DNA of 64,000 nucleotides, taken from positions 186,001-250,000 of the forward strand of contig NW_026516672.1 in NCBI RefSeq assembly GCF_025766255.1, in the 5' to 3' direction. Source of the DNA: Zychaea mexicana. Lineage: Eukaryota > Mucoromycota > Mucoromycetes > Mucorales > Lichtheimiaceae. Under the pieces are notes generated by a model. The model was not told the origin of the DNA. It was given only the letters and a program-made list of their open reading frames with translations, and did no database searches. Positions 12,289 through 25,082 of this stretch are shown here, one piece after another. The translations under genes were made by a program, and so were the position numbers. Position 1 is the stretch's first letter. Each line of letters begins with the position of its first letter.

Positions 12289-12772
12289 CAGCTGTCCCTT
12301 AGTTTTAGCTGCTGACTTGTATCCTCTCTTTTACGAGGGTGAGAAAAAAATGTTAATAAAAAAAGAAGGTTTGAATGGGGCAAGCAACACGTTTGGACAA
12401 AGAACAGCAACAAGCTTCCCCTCCGGCAATCGTCACACAAAGGAACCACAGATCCCCAAACTATTTCGGTTGTTTGCATCATCAACGCGCTTACACAAAC
12501 ATTGCGGTAAACTTTTTTTTTTCGTTAAACAAATGGGGGTATTACTAGCAAAAAGGAAAAACAACAAAAAAAAATGAAAAAATAGAAGTCAAAGCCATAC
12601 AATGAGGGAATAGTGCAGCAATAAAAAACAGAAGGGAGTAGGAGGGTGGAGGGTGAAAATAGGCGTGATAAGTAGGTAGGTAGGTAGGCAGGCAGGTACG
12701 TTTGTTAAAGATAATGATACTAAGCAAGAAAATGGGTGTGATGAACAGAGGCAAATAGTATGTTCGTTCTTC
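12289..12772. other. Convergent 3' region
   Basis: The region between the ends of two convergent genes. It has A-rich and pyrimidine-rich runs and a short tandem AGGT/AGGC-type repeat at about 12671-12698. No gene is seen. Confidence 0.5.
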
Positions 12773-14427
12773 TTACCAGATCCAAGACATTCTGGATTTG
12801 GCTGGGGATGATGGAGAGCAGTAATCTGATTCAGAAGAGGCAGTAGCTTGGACCGGCTCATCGTCTTGCTTATCGAGATATTCCAGACTGGATTGTGGAG
12901 CCATCATGACGGGGTCTCGGAAACCGGGTGTTTCCTTGTAAGCCACAGCCGCCTTGAGTGCCGCCGCGATAAGCATGTACAGAGCTTCGGAAGCGAATTC
13001 GTGCAATCGGTATTGCTCGTCGGCCTTGAGAAACAGTTTGACGCATTCGACGCTCAGGCTTTGTGCCTTCTGTGCAATGTGGTATTGTCCATCGATCCAG
13101 AACAGTATTTGAACGAGGTAGCCAAACATAAAATAGGCAATGTCTACACACGACCACAACGCCAGTTAGTTCCTTTTACATGTTAACATAACGGGCTTAG
13201 TCTGCCCTTTTTCTTCCCCAAAAAAAAAGTTAATATGCAAAAAGATGGAGTGTACCTGGCAAAGGCGACTGTTTGATCAGAATGGCACATGCAACAGTTG
13301 CATTGATAAGGAATTGACCAAACTGCTTGAACCGCTCAACTGGATCGGAAGGCGAGGCGACACCGTTGGCGTGGTGTTGCAGTAACGACGATGATTCAGC
13401 TTGATTGACATTGCTGCTGCTTGTATTGTTGTTACTGTAGTATACCCGGCTGCTGGCAATCGTTGTGATGGTCCCAAGTGTCGTGGTGATCCGAGACAAG
13501 CCTAGCGAATCCAAAATCGACCGCCTTTTTTGTTGCGGTTGTGTATCATCGTCCACTAAATCATCTTCTAGGAACTGTTGCAGTCGTTTTTGCCGATGTT
13601 GGCTGGCGATATTAAGAATTCCCACTCGTTCCTCAACACTGCGGTTGGTGTGTTATATCAAAAGAAATAAACAAATAAAGATAAGTCTCTTGTGCCGAAC
13701 TTATGAAAACGGAAGGAGGCGGGGTGTTGTCCGGGCTGGTTTGGTTGGTATTGCAAAAGAAGCTGGACCTTACCTTGTCAACTTCTCTCGTAGAGCAAAC
13801 TTGGTTTTTGGGTCTGTTTTATCTAGCAAGGCACACACAACAGCTTATTAGTCTACCACTCCAATAGCCTTCAGTTTACAAACATACAGAAAACTCACTT
13901 GGCAAAGCCATGAGGATTTTATCAATGCCTGATAGATAGATGTCGAGCGCAACAGTCATGTTGCCATCCTCATACTCATCCGCAGCAATGGCGACTAGCT
14001 TCATGCCCTGCGAGATGCTCCGACGATCCAACATCTCGGGTGGTTGTGCAGACAAGGCGGCAGCATCGTCTCTGATTTTATCGGCTAGAACAGACATTTC
14101 GGATGTCCAGGACGTTGACGGGGTAGGCACCGGACTGGATGTTCTGTAGTCATAGGGTGGTGGTGGATGATTGGAGGAGGATGTGCCAGTGCTGCTGCTA
14201 CCACTACCCATCATGGCGTTGCTGTTACTACTGTATTCCGTGCTTCGATTCACACGTGGATGGATGCCAGCAGCCACGCTGGGATTGCTGTTGTTCTGTT
14301 GTGAGTAGTAGACGGCAGGTGATGATGCATTGAGTGGCAGGCGCGATAATGATGAAGATGCTGTAGAGGTGTTGGGTGTGTGTGATCGCCGTTTACTGTT
14401 GGCTTTGGAAGATCCTAGGAAGGGCAT
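12773..14427 (-). CDS. MIT-domain protein
   Basis: A protein with a MIT (microtubule interacting and trafficking) domain, the three-helix module that binds ESCRT-III tails. It is probably a cytosolic or endosomal trafficking factor. Exons: 14427-13899, 13822-13774, 13638-13256, 13143-12773, giving 443 residues. Residues 1-110 are a Ser/Asn/Pro-rich disordered region. MIT-like helices span about 112-192 (MSVLADKIRDDAAAL, DEYEDGNMTVALDIYLSGID and LREKL). A linker (ILNIASQHRQKRLQQFLED) leads to a C-terminal helical half (GYLVQILFWIDGQYHIAQKA). The last codon overlaps a good donor sequence (TGGTAAGA at 12776-12769), so an additional tiny exon further downstream cannot be excluded. No catalytic domain is visible, so it is not Vps4. 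Confidence 0.78.
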
Positions 14428-16813
14428 AGCTTATAATGTGCTTAGATGTTGTTGTTGTTTGACAATAAGATACGGGGATCTAGGTAGACAGCGCTGGTAC
14501 TAGTAATGACAGGAGCAAGACCAGGAAGAGAAAGTAGAAGAAGAAAGAGGAGAGGCTACAATGATAAAGAGGAAGAGGAAGAGAAGGGAGCCTGGGTCAA
14601 AGCGGTTGTTCATTTCAATTTTGATTTTTTTATGTTTCTTTACAATTCACATGTGAATCGAGTGGAAGGACAAATTTGAACCCAACCCACCTTGGTCGCT
14701 CTGTTGTTCCGGACTTACAAAGTGCGCACACACGCCGTAACACACGTAACACAAAAAAACCAGCACCACTGCCATCATCGATTGAAGCAGAAAAGAAGCT
14801 ATCACTTTGTTTTGTTTACTTTCTTCTTCCGTTATTTCTTATCGTCCATGCACGCACTACAAGCAACCGCATGTGTGTCACTTGCTAGTTGGTTATTGTA
14901 TGAAACCAGCAAACAGATAAGTACAGATCACTAGATAGATCAACTCATGCATAGAATAGTAGATTATTCTTACAACATTTCGCCATGTGAGTTGCTGCTG
15001 TGTGTACAATTAGGAAATAAATCAAACAGAGAGATAGGCTCCGATGACAAGAATAGCCTTCACCGTATTCCATAAGCGACTGCGCACTGATCAGTCAAAT
15101 CCTCATGCACTGGTGATTTTCTCCCTTTTAAATCGGATAATCCGGCACTTGATTCAATGTGACTTGAAAACAGTTACCTCGTTACTAAAAAATTTGTTCA
15201 CTTCTTACTACTAACTTTAACAACAAGGCTCTCTCTCTCTCTCAACCTCTATTCGTAGAACATGGATCGATGACATGTTAAATACACGTTGTAGCTTGTT
15301 GAAAGTCGCCGAGTCTACATGTTTCTGATGTGTTATCATCATAAGCATGACCTGTATTTATATCGGCGTTTCTTTTTTCATATGTCTCTCAAATCCTAAC
15401 CCAGTTGATAGCGCTCTTACTTGATTGGTAGTAAGCTTTAGTGGGCTAGTATATGGCACATCATCTCTATAAAAATGTACAACTCTATCCCTTTAGAGTA
15501 TTGAATTCACTTTTAAGAACAGAGTATGTATATATACTGAAGGCAGCATCATGGTTGTAAAGATAATGATTATGTTAAGCTTTTTTTATTGTTCACATGG
15601 GAAGCAATAACTATGATGACCCAAACTGACGGATAACAACAAAATTGACTTTGTTTGGGTTGCCACGAGTATCAACAATAACTCAGCGCAAAGTGACGGG
15701 TGCTCGTGTCAAGTGATGTTCGACTAGGACAGAAGCATTCTTTTTAGGAATAGTCAAAATAAAAATTTCAAAATATGATGCTTCTTATACCATAGTCGCT
15801 ACGATTTTCTAAAACACGCAATAATACGAAGAGCATAACAGCTTCAGAGCAGGAAACTAGTCAGGAAGCGATTTGAACAACTTTCACCACTGTGTTTATC
15901 GCCTTGTGTGAAATGTTAGTCAATGCTGGATAATCTGGCGCAGCCAAAAGGGTCGTTGGATGAAGCAAAATACCAGTAGTAAAGACCTCTTCTTTGAGCT
16001 CCATAATCATTTACAGGCCAGGGCTTATGTAGCATGTCCTCGAGAATTCGCAGGTTATGATATCATCACGCCGATGATTAGAGTACTGTCATCCATCTAC
16101 CATATAAGTAAACGGCAGTAGATCGTCAAGTTTTTTGTATTAACGGTTTCGTACGATTATATCCGTCTTAAACATCGTAAACATAGGGAGATATGAAAAG
16201 GCTGATAATGCTTTCCAAACAAGACGTGACTTTGTCTGGTTGGTCATTATCGCATATGGTCGTCGCTAGGGGTGTCGACAAAAAAATAGTTTCATTTGGC
16301 AGAGTGGCCAACAAAGCATACTGTAAAAAAAGAAGGGTGCAGATCGGGGTGGAAGAGCGTGAAACCTAGATACACCATCCATTTGAAAACTTATACATAC
16401 AGTGCTCTACAATGTAGAGTTCCCCTCTACAACCTTCATCTTGAGATAAAGGCTCAATAGCATTTCTTTTACATAATGGCTTAGTATGCATGACTAAGTA
16501 ACATCTTACAGAAAAAATTACATATACATTTGATTACCATCAAAGTAGTATACTGGAAGTTTTTTAAAACTGCAATAAATTACAAGGTTAAAGTGTGCTT
16601 TTTCTTTCCAAGTATGTTGTTAGAGTATATTTACAAATATGCGTGTAGTAGTAGTAGTAGTAGGATGCAAAAGAGATAATACAATGAGAATGAGAATGTA
16701 GTAGCAGAAGTGTATAGATGCGGAAAAGGTGGATTGTTTGATTTTCTATCGGCTGTAGTTGTGTAGAAGGTTGTAATGATAATGATGTATGCTTTTTATG
16801 AAGTCAGTCTACA
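14428..16813. other. Gene-free region, 2.4 kb
   Basis: It holds a purine-rich leader upstream of the MIT gene (about 14510-14590), a short CT run at 15231-15244 and a short TAG/GTA-type run near 16650. No coding exon, tRNA or mobile element is recognised. Confidence 0.5.
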
Positions 16814-19181
16814 TTATAGGCCTGCTTCCTTTCTCTTTTGGGCCCATTTCTTGCCATAAATGCGAATAGCAACCATGTTGGCCGAAATTAAAAGCATGGC
16901 AGCACCACAAATAGTATAAAGAATACCAGTGCCTAATGCGCGTTGGATATCGGAAGCAATGAGTGAGCCAATACCAGCCATAATGTAACGTACAAAATTA
17001 TTGCAAGCTAAAATATAGTAATGTGGTCATGTAATAGAGGCAGAATCTCAGTTAGTGGTTGTCGTTTTGACTGTAGCCTGATACGATAGTTTTACTTACC
17101 AGTGACTGCAGCGCCTTGTTTCGAGAAGCAATCTACGAGGTAGGCAGAGACCGTAACATTGGGTATCATAAGAGCAAGACCAACTGCATAATAAGGAGAG
17201 TTAATTGTTAGTATATTTATGTCCATTTCCATATAAATGATACTTGATATAAAATCATGAAAGTAGTTATTAACATTTACCAAAGAACAAGCATACTAGA
17301 CCGACGCCATAGTGGACATTCTTTTCTATGCACCAGCCAAAAGCAATGAATGCAAATAGCTGCAGTACCAGAGAGCCATAAAAAACCGGGCCACCAAGAC
17401 GCATTTCAGCACGTATTTCTTCGGTGCTTTTAACTTTTTTCACGCGCTTCTTGTACGTCGTATCTGAAAATTTGCCACCGGCAAGGCCACCGATAATCGC
17501 TCCAGCTGCCATGGGGAGATAACACAATCCAACTGTGCCAGAGTCGAGGCCATATTGGTTTGTATAAATTCGAGTGAAATTCGTATTGATGAGGTAATAT
17601 ACAAGGAAGCTGTATATCAAGAAGTATAAGGAATCGTCGGCGGTGGATTACAGTTATGAGCGTGAGCAAAATAAGACCTTTTGAATGACGTAATGACCGT
17701 ATGATGATCATCATTGATCGTGATGATGATGTTTGTGTGTGTGATGATCGAACCACTATTATGAATCGGATAGAAAAAAAAATTACTTACAGAATTCCTA
17801 CGAAAGATATGGCAAGCATTATGTTTGGGAAACGGAATAGCTGAAGTGGTCCTAAAAGTGCACCGAAGTTCGTCTTCGTTTTTATGGTCTTTGACGTGGC
17901 GTTCTTTTCTGGCGGGGTGGATGGACCTTGCTGCTGTTTCTCTTGGATGTCTTGCTCTTTTTGTTGAAAAAGCGCTTTATCAGACGGTCTCCATGTCTCT
18001 GGCAAGACCAAGAGAATACCAACCCAGATACAAAACGCGAAAATGGCCAAGAACCAAAAGTTGCTTCTCCAACCGAGTCCTTCATTAAGGTAGCCGCCAA
18101 TGATTGGGCTGGTGAAGGTTATAGTGTAAGCCATGATTGCCTTTGAAATGGTACTATGTTCACTAATACTTACGCAATAGCAGGGCCTAATAATGGACCA
18201 GATGTATAATAGGCAAATGCACGTCCTCGTTGATGTGGCTCAAAGATATCGCTGGAGAAAGAATAATATATATAGAAGATCAACGCGTCAGGAGATAAAC
18301 CAGCAGCAAACGTTAGTCGACGACAAGGTAAAGCTTATGTTAAAAGACCAATTACCTTATTGTACCAGCGCCCATCGACATTACTGAAGAGGAGCCAATC
18401 GCACTGATGGCTCTGAAAGCAATGAACATACCAATATTAACAGATACAGCGCAGCATATACTGCCAATGACTGAGATGAAAAACGATGCAAGGTAAATGG
18501 GTCGGCGTCCATATCGGTCGCCTAGCATTGACCAAGGGAGAGGAAAGAATGCAGTGACAAATGTAAAGACAGAGAGTGATGCGTTCATAGAAGTGTCTGT
18601 GGTGTTGAGCGCAACTTGCATGTCAACAATGGCTGGATACTGTTATGTTGGTATGAAAAAAAAGATGTACACGTTAGATCAACGGCGATCATTATATAAC
18701 AACTAAATGAAATACTTGCATAAATCGTGGTAGCGACAGGTGAACTATTCATGTATACACATCATGGGGCGGATTGTTCGTAAGTTTCACAAAGAAGAAA
18801 AAACCCTCCACTTGAATCATGATTTAAGAAAAAGTGATAGCGAACGTACATGGTTCCAGCGACCGCTACAACGAGCAAGATCATCGATTTTTTGACCATC
18901 GGATAATCTCTCGGATCAAGAATTTGTTCCTTTTTGCCTATGCTAAGTAGATCTTTGGTGTACCATGGTCGGTCCGTCGTCGTGAGCGGCGGCTCCTTAA
19001 CAGTTGCTGTTACTTCAGAATCTGCACGTCGTAGTGGTAATCGCTTAGGCTCGCCTTCATGCACAGTTTGGGCGTCGTCATCGTCGTCGTCGTGATCGTT
19101 CGTGCGTCTTGCATAATTTGCAATTTCGGGGGTCGGCGCTATGGTAATTGTTGTATGCTGCTGCTGCTTATGTTCCTGCAT
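16814..19181 (-). CDS. MFS transporter (DHA1-like drug:H+ antiporter)
   Basis: A 12-TM major facilitator transporter of the plasma or vacuole membrane, likely a proton antiporter for drugs or small organic compounds. Exons: 19181-18850, 18744-18720, 18639-18356, 18251-18174, 18108-17791, 17609-17281, 17183-17100, 17007-16814, giving 547 residues. The first 90 residues are hydrophilic, with an acidic DDDDDD run. TM1 ends in TTIYYPAIVDMQ. MFS motif A is seen as GDRYGRRPIY. A GPLLGPAIAPIIGGYL block marks TM5 (motif C region), with GWRSNFWF after it. The hydrophilic central loop is rich in Gln and Lys. The intron after the 25-base second exon appears to use a GC donor (GCAAGT at 18719-18714). Substrate cannot be assigned. 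Confidence 0.88.
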
Positions 19182-21786
19182 TCGTTAAAGCTTATTGTTT
19201 TTGGTGACCACTTTGCCAACGATGATATTGGCTGGTATATGAAGAATGGAGCAGGAAAAAAAAGAAAGAAAAAGAAGTTTGATCGGAAATAAACTTGCTA
19301 TAATCACTTGCAAGAAAACTTTTCGGGTTGGGTGCTTTATATAAATCCTGGTACCTGTGGCGTTTTAGATCAAGCGAAATCCTTTTTCCGAACCGTATAC
19401 TTTGAGGGCGGGGTCGATTTTCTTGATCTGGTAGATATATAACAATTGTTGGAAACAACAACACAAAGGAAAAATATTTTCCCTCCTTCCTATCTATTAA
19501 TGCTAATAGGAATTTATTATATGGCTAAGGCTCATTCCAAAAACGCATCATTTTTTACAGTATGTTATTCCGGTACTTGATCTGAACGATCTCCTTTTTT
19601 TACCGTCTTTAATCTTACTGAAAAGCGCATGTTCACGATATTCCAAGACGTCCAGCACTTCTCGGCCGCCGAAAAGCGGACAGCGAATTTTATTATGCGT
19701 CTGTGTAACAAAGCTTAGATAATAAGTTTCAGCTTGAAGAGGTTTGCCAAGGAGGTGAGTTATACGTAACTTGGCGTAAGTATCTATGATAGCTAGCAAA
19801 TCGTAGGCACTAGTTGTAGCTAAAGAAACACATTACAGCTTCAAAATCTATCAGTATATGCTCGGGATAACTAATTACGCAGCGTACGTCAATATGTATA
19901 TATACGAGAGAAGTTGGTTGTCTAGTACGATGAAGATTTCGTCGGAACCATGTTTTTCCTTCTTGCATTCTAGTCTCGGGCGGAACAGGCCATTCCGCGC
20001 CAACAAAATATGAGAGTCTTGCTGTCAATGGTAGAACCATTACGCAGAAGCAAAACTCTATTACATTTGGGTCCACTATTTCTCAGGTAACTTAGACAGA
20101 GCGTGTGGAAAGTAAAACTTTCGCTTGGCTCGCTTCCGAACTTTCGATACAACAGGCACATAAGCTTCGTCTTTCTTTAATGAGCGTAAATATTTATCTG
20201 TCTATATTCCGTTTCGTGGAGTTGTATAACTATATAAATCGCTATTCTCAACCGTTTTTCCTTGCTGCCCAGTCAGGGCTGTTTTAGACCGGCAAAAACT
20301 TTCAGATGTGACGCGAGCAAATATGTCCCTTAGAACGCAGTGCTCAGTCTTTCGTAACTATTAAACAAGATCGGACAGCAGTATACAACGCACGAATTAT
20401 AATGGTGTGGTAAATGGGTCAAGAGATTGCTACCAGGACTTTTTATGTGTAGCAAAGTGGCTAATAAGTAGTATGACTTGTGCTCATCCACAATATGTCA
20501 ATATCAACAGATTGAGTGCCATATTTTACTTTCTGGGACTGGGAAAGCAATGGTTCCATGCTTACACACGGATTTGTGGATGCAATTAGAAAACACTACC
20601 TTCGATCAGGTTGGTACAATATATCATATTGTATGAAAGAACGCCCTTTCGATGTTGTATGTAGAAATTACAGAAGTTATTATGTAAGCAAAAGGATACA
20701 TATAATTTTGTGGAGCTTGATAATAGAGAAAACCAATACGCACGGCATCATTCTTAATACCGCTTTTATGGTGTTTGATGCTTTACTGTATTAGATGAAA
20801 AGTATGCATGACGAAGCAAGTGATTGTTCTGCCTGCTTTACATATTGTGTTGAGATTCACCAGTGCAGTTGTGAGAAATAGAATCTCATTATTGTTCCTA
20901 GCATTTAACGATCGTACGGTAAGGACGCTAATAAGCATATTATTCAATAAACGGGGGGAATGATTCCAGTAATTCGGTATATATAAGTTTACCAATAACG
21001 GCAAGCTTTTTACTATTGTATTTTGCACGAGCTGGAATTATTAAGCTGTCATAGTAAGACCCGTACCGGTTTCCATTCGCATGCATGCTTTATCTGGTTC
21101 TGTTTATCCTACGCATGCCCTCAGTACATACTACGCTGGAATAACAGGCATGAGCAATCCCTACTGAGGCTTCTCTCCTTCTCTCCTAGTGTTTTTCAGA
21201 AGTATGTTTATACATAATCAGCGGGTGACGAGAGAAAAAGGACGCTGTGTCTTTCATAATAACTAAATTGCAACGGGGACGTGAAGCCTTTTTAGACATC
21301 TCCAAATAATGAAGAGCCTGGCGAGGGAAGCATATTAATGGGGTTGGAGAAGGCAGTAAACGGCAATAGAACGTCTCCTGTAATGCCCTAAAGCTGGTTT
21401 ATTGGGAAACAAAGGTTATGCGTGCTCGCTTTTTACTGCAGATTCTACACCTGTGTGCAGGATCCTATGTCACTGAGGCATTATGATGCTGTTCACTGGG
21501 AGTACAATAATTGAAATTGACCTACAGTCGTAGCATGTCATGACAGATGATGGACCGGAAAAGCACTGTTGTCATATGCGATATCTTGTATCAATCAGTG
21601 CGGCCCGTTCGCCTTGGTTGAATTTATATTGGGGCTGTGTATAATGTCAGCGAAAAAAGTGTCGTGGGGAAATCAAATCGCCTTAGTAAGGTGTGAACAC
21701 CGAGTTTAAAAAAAAAGAACCACGATGGTTGCATAATCCAGCTTTACGACCTTTTAACTTCTCTTTTGTTACATACCCTGCACAAA
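19182..21786. other. Gene-free region, 2.6 kb
   Basis: AT-rich DNA with only short random frames. I see no exon series, RNA gene or transposon remnant. Confidence 0.5.
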
Positions 21787-23025
21787 ATGCAATTACCTTC
21801 AACTCAATTCTTGTTACTGTCCATTCCAGAGCCTCATGTGCTCCTCATCACAATCAACCGTCCTAAACAGTTCAACGCTTTGAATCCCGAAGCCAACTTT
21901 GAAATGTCCAAAGTGCTTGACTGGGCAGAGGATACTGACGATATCTGGTGCATCATTGTAAAAGCCCCTCTCCTTGCTTTTTTTGAAACTGCCCGCTTTG
22001 TATATGAGACATACTCGTGTGTATTGATGTATTGGAAACTTAGATTACAGGTACGGGCGGCAAAGCTTTCTGTGCAGGCATGGATCTTGTCAACTGGAAC
22101 AAGGACCGAAGCAGCGGTAACAACAATCAAGGCAGTGGTGAAACTATGCCTCCTACAGGCTTTGGTGGTTTGAGCAACCGTGGATTGGCTCGAAAGCCTG
22201 TCATTGCTGCTGTAGACGGCTATGCACTTGGTAAGTTCTTGTGCAATACCGCCATGGTAATAACACGCGCGCGTGTGTGTGTTTTCCCGGAAGCTGTATT
22301 AGCCCTATTAAAACGTGGCTCTCATAGGTGGAGGCACTGAGATGGTGCTGGCATGCAACATCGTTGTTGCTACCAAAAAGTCTAAATTCGGTTTGCCTGA
22401 AGGTAATAAGCGTCGCATGAATATTCGAGTGTGAAATTCCACAAAAACAATAACACGAGATCTTTATGCCCCACCCCACTCCCCCCAAAACAACAAACTT
22501 CCAAATCCCCCAAACCCTCATAGTGAAGCGAGGTGTGACAATTGCTGCAGGTGGTTTGGCACGACTGGCACGTGCTGTCAGCTATCAGGTTGTGAGCGAA
22601 ATTGCCTTGACAGGTCGTCACATTACTGCCGATGAATTCAAGAAGTACGATCTCTGTAACGAAGTCGTCGAAGACGGTACTGACATTGTCCAAGCTGCAC
22701 TTGGTTGGGCCAGAAAGATCGTTTCAAAGTAAGTATATCGCCCCCGTTTCTTTGTATGATCCGCCAAACGTGTTCTTCGGTGCTAATCCGTTTGATTTCC
22801 CATTCAAATAGCTCGCCAGATGCTGTGTTTATCACAAAGTTCGGTATCATGTTGGCAATGGAACGTGCATCGATGGAGCAATCTACGAACGAATGGATGG
22901 CTTCGGAGGAAGCTGTTGCTTGGCGCAATGGTGAGAATCTAGCTGAAGGTCTGGCTGCATTTGCGTCGAAACGAGCTCCCAACTGGAAAAATCCAGCTCC
23001 TCTTACAAAGAAGAGCAAGTTGTAA
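21787..23025 (+). CDS. Peroxisomal enoyl-CoA hydratase/isomerase family protein
   Basis: A crotonase-fold enzyme acting on an acyl-CoA, predicted to be peroxisomal because the protein ends in SKL (PTS1). Exons: 21787-21957, 22044-22230, 22328-22402, 22524-22728, 22812-23025, giving 283 residues. The N-terminus has the usual crotonase strand (LITINRPKQFNALNP). TGTGGKAFCAGMDL and PVIAAVDGYALGGGTEM form the oxyanion-hole blocks, and KFGLPEVKRGV carries the second acidic active-site position. The forward start ATG at 21787 is the first in frame; an upstream TTG is ignored. A Gly/Ser/Asn-rich insertion at about residues 78-92 is unusual for the family. Hydratase, isomerase and other crotonase activities cannot be separated from sequence alone, but the layout fits fatty-acid beta-oxidation. 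Confidence 0.9.
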
Positions 23026-23171
23026 ATACCAAATACAAAATAATTATTACTGTTGTTTTGTTCTTGTGCGTACGTCTTTTTATGAAGAAACAGAGTCTAT
23101 TATGCATTCCTTTGTATATAGTGCAATATGGTTGTTGATGATGGCAATGATGACGATGTGTAGTAATAAGT

Positions 23172-23728
23172 CTAAAAGCTTCCACGGCGTTGTAAATGCT
23201 CACGTGCGGATGTACGAAAGGGGTATCCTGCGCTCTAGTAAAAAAAGAAGTAGTAGCAACGCGTGTACACGTGTGTGTACGTTAGATCAAGAACAAAGGC
23301 CAGCGTTATATTTTCGCCAAGAAGGGGAGAAGGAAACTTTTGCTTACACGTTGTGCCTCAACTTCTGCGATTCGTTCCAATGGAATAAAGATGACCAAGT
23401 AGGATACACCAATTGCGGCCAAAATGTACAAAGCTGCTTTCTACAGTAATATCGTAGTTCGTCATGAGTTGGTTTTCAGTTTTAAAAAATTGAGTAATGA
23501 AGTTCCTCATTAAAAAAAGCACATACCTCTTCAAGCAAAAGATTAAAAAGGCCTAACGATGCAGTCAAATAACCCAGCCAAAAGGCTAGGATAACCCCGG
23601 CGAGTATGCGCATACGCTTTATATGGGATGAATCACTGCCAAGTTGGACATTCAGACCCGATCAGGTTTACCGATGAGGAAGAAAAAAGAAGAGAAAGGG
23701 TCTGCCTTAGTTCGTCTGGACCAACCAT
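23172..23728 (-). CDS. Small two-TM membrane protein, unknown family
   Basis: Three exons are well supported: 23635-23527 (hydrophobic, RILAGVILAFWLGYLTASLG), 23440-23348 (hydrophobic, ALYILAAIGVSYLVIFIPL then ERIAEVEAQR) and 23234-23172 (polar tail ending RRGSF, stop TAG). Donors GTATGT and GTAAGC and acceptors CTGTAG and TACTAG agree in phase. A possible first exon 23728-23706 starts MVGPDEL and would need a GC donor (AG then GCAGAC) to join in phase, giving a 95-residue protein with two membrane segments. The first exon is uncertain, so this may be the 3' part of a larger or truncated gene. It is tail-to-tail with the crotonase gene. No family is recognised. Confidence 0.42.
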
Positions 23729-23880
23729 CTTATCGAAGGCAACTGGTGTCACGGCAGACGGAGAATGATTTCATTTATTTTGCTATGCAGACTGGAAGCT
23801 CCAGCTCTATTAATGATAACTTAAATAGCTGCCATATATCGGTGGGCCTAAAGCTAATAAAAAAAACCAAACAACGATAG

Positions 23881-25082
23881 TCTGCAGTTAAGAGAGGATC
23901 TCTGCACTAATAAATGCTCTCAATCTAGTTAGTGAAATAGCAACTTTTCGCTGTTGTTATTGTACCATCGTTGCAGTTCATGGATACGGCACGACAAAGT
24001 AGTGTAATACTAGAGCAATGGACTATAGATATGTACAAGAGGCTTTATATTGGGGCCTAAATATAAAACAGCTTCTACATGTGAGCGATTTCTTACGGTA
24101 ATATATGCAGCGGTTTTATCTTGACTATAATTTACTATGTAATTTCAACTATCCAAGGAGATGTACTGTACTGTCGTTCACTCAATATACTGGTTTGTCC
24201 CACTCGATGATTGCACACACAAGGAGAAGGAAGCATATTATAAAAAAATTGTCGAGTGAAAAGGATCGGTAAAAGCGAAAAAATAGCGGTGAATATGTGT
24301 AGTAGCTAGCGAGTCACTTCTCCTTTCTTGAACAGTTCAGAATATCAATCACACCGTTGGAAGCTGGATGCCTTGGTGAATCTCCTTTTATCTTCTCTAT
24401 TCAACTTGATATTTTTTTAACCCTTTACATACTGACAAGCTGTTGTTATTAGAAGTTCGCTATCAAGTGGACACATGCGTCATGGCTCCACCAAGATTAA
24501 GGCTGCACTACGCTTGTAGTCGCGAGTATCTCACTTCGAGTGTATGTCCGTACTGTTTTCTATGGTATTGAGAAGCGTTTCTACGAAAAGGTGCACTCAG
24601 CCAATGGGGTTAAATGTTGCAATAATATCCAGTGTCCAAGTCGACAGTCAAACACACGATATACCACAAGCAATCGTGACAACAGTTCATCCATTTTGGC
24701 CGGATTTATTTACCAAACCAACCAAGTAAAGAATCATACTGCGCTGACTCCTAGTAACGGAACTCATGTGAATATACAATTTCTCAAAGCTGGGAAGACT
24801 TCATAAGGCCATATTATACAGTAACTAGCTCAGAGATTTAGCACCGTGAAGAAACTTCCTTTTGAAGTTGCACTTAACTAGTAACAATGATGGTGGAACG
24901 AGCCTTGTGCTATTTATCATTTAGATTTTGTAGCAAAGCCCATACGAGTGCACGGACGGAATCGTTCTACCGTTTCTCAGAACGTAAGAATCCGGGCTTA
25001 CAAAAAAAAAAGTTTCAGCTTGGACCTTCTCCACTCGCAAAAAAAAACTCCACACTTTTTCTTTTCTCGGATCGCTTTTAGC
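23881..25082. other. Intergenic, deoxyhypusine synthase upstream region
   Basis: About 1.2 kb without a recognisable gene. The last 100 bases are rich in A and pyrimidine tracts and probably contain the 5' leader of the following gene. Confidence 0.5.

Noticed and set aside
12671..12698. Short AGGT/AGGC tandem run considered as a regulatory repeat
   Set aside because: Too short and imperfect to call anything other than simple sequence.
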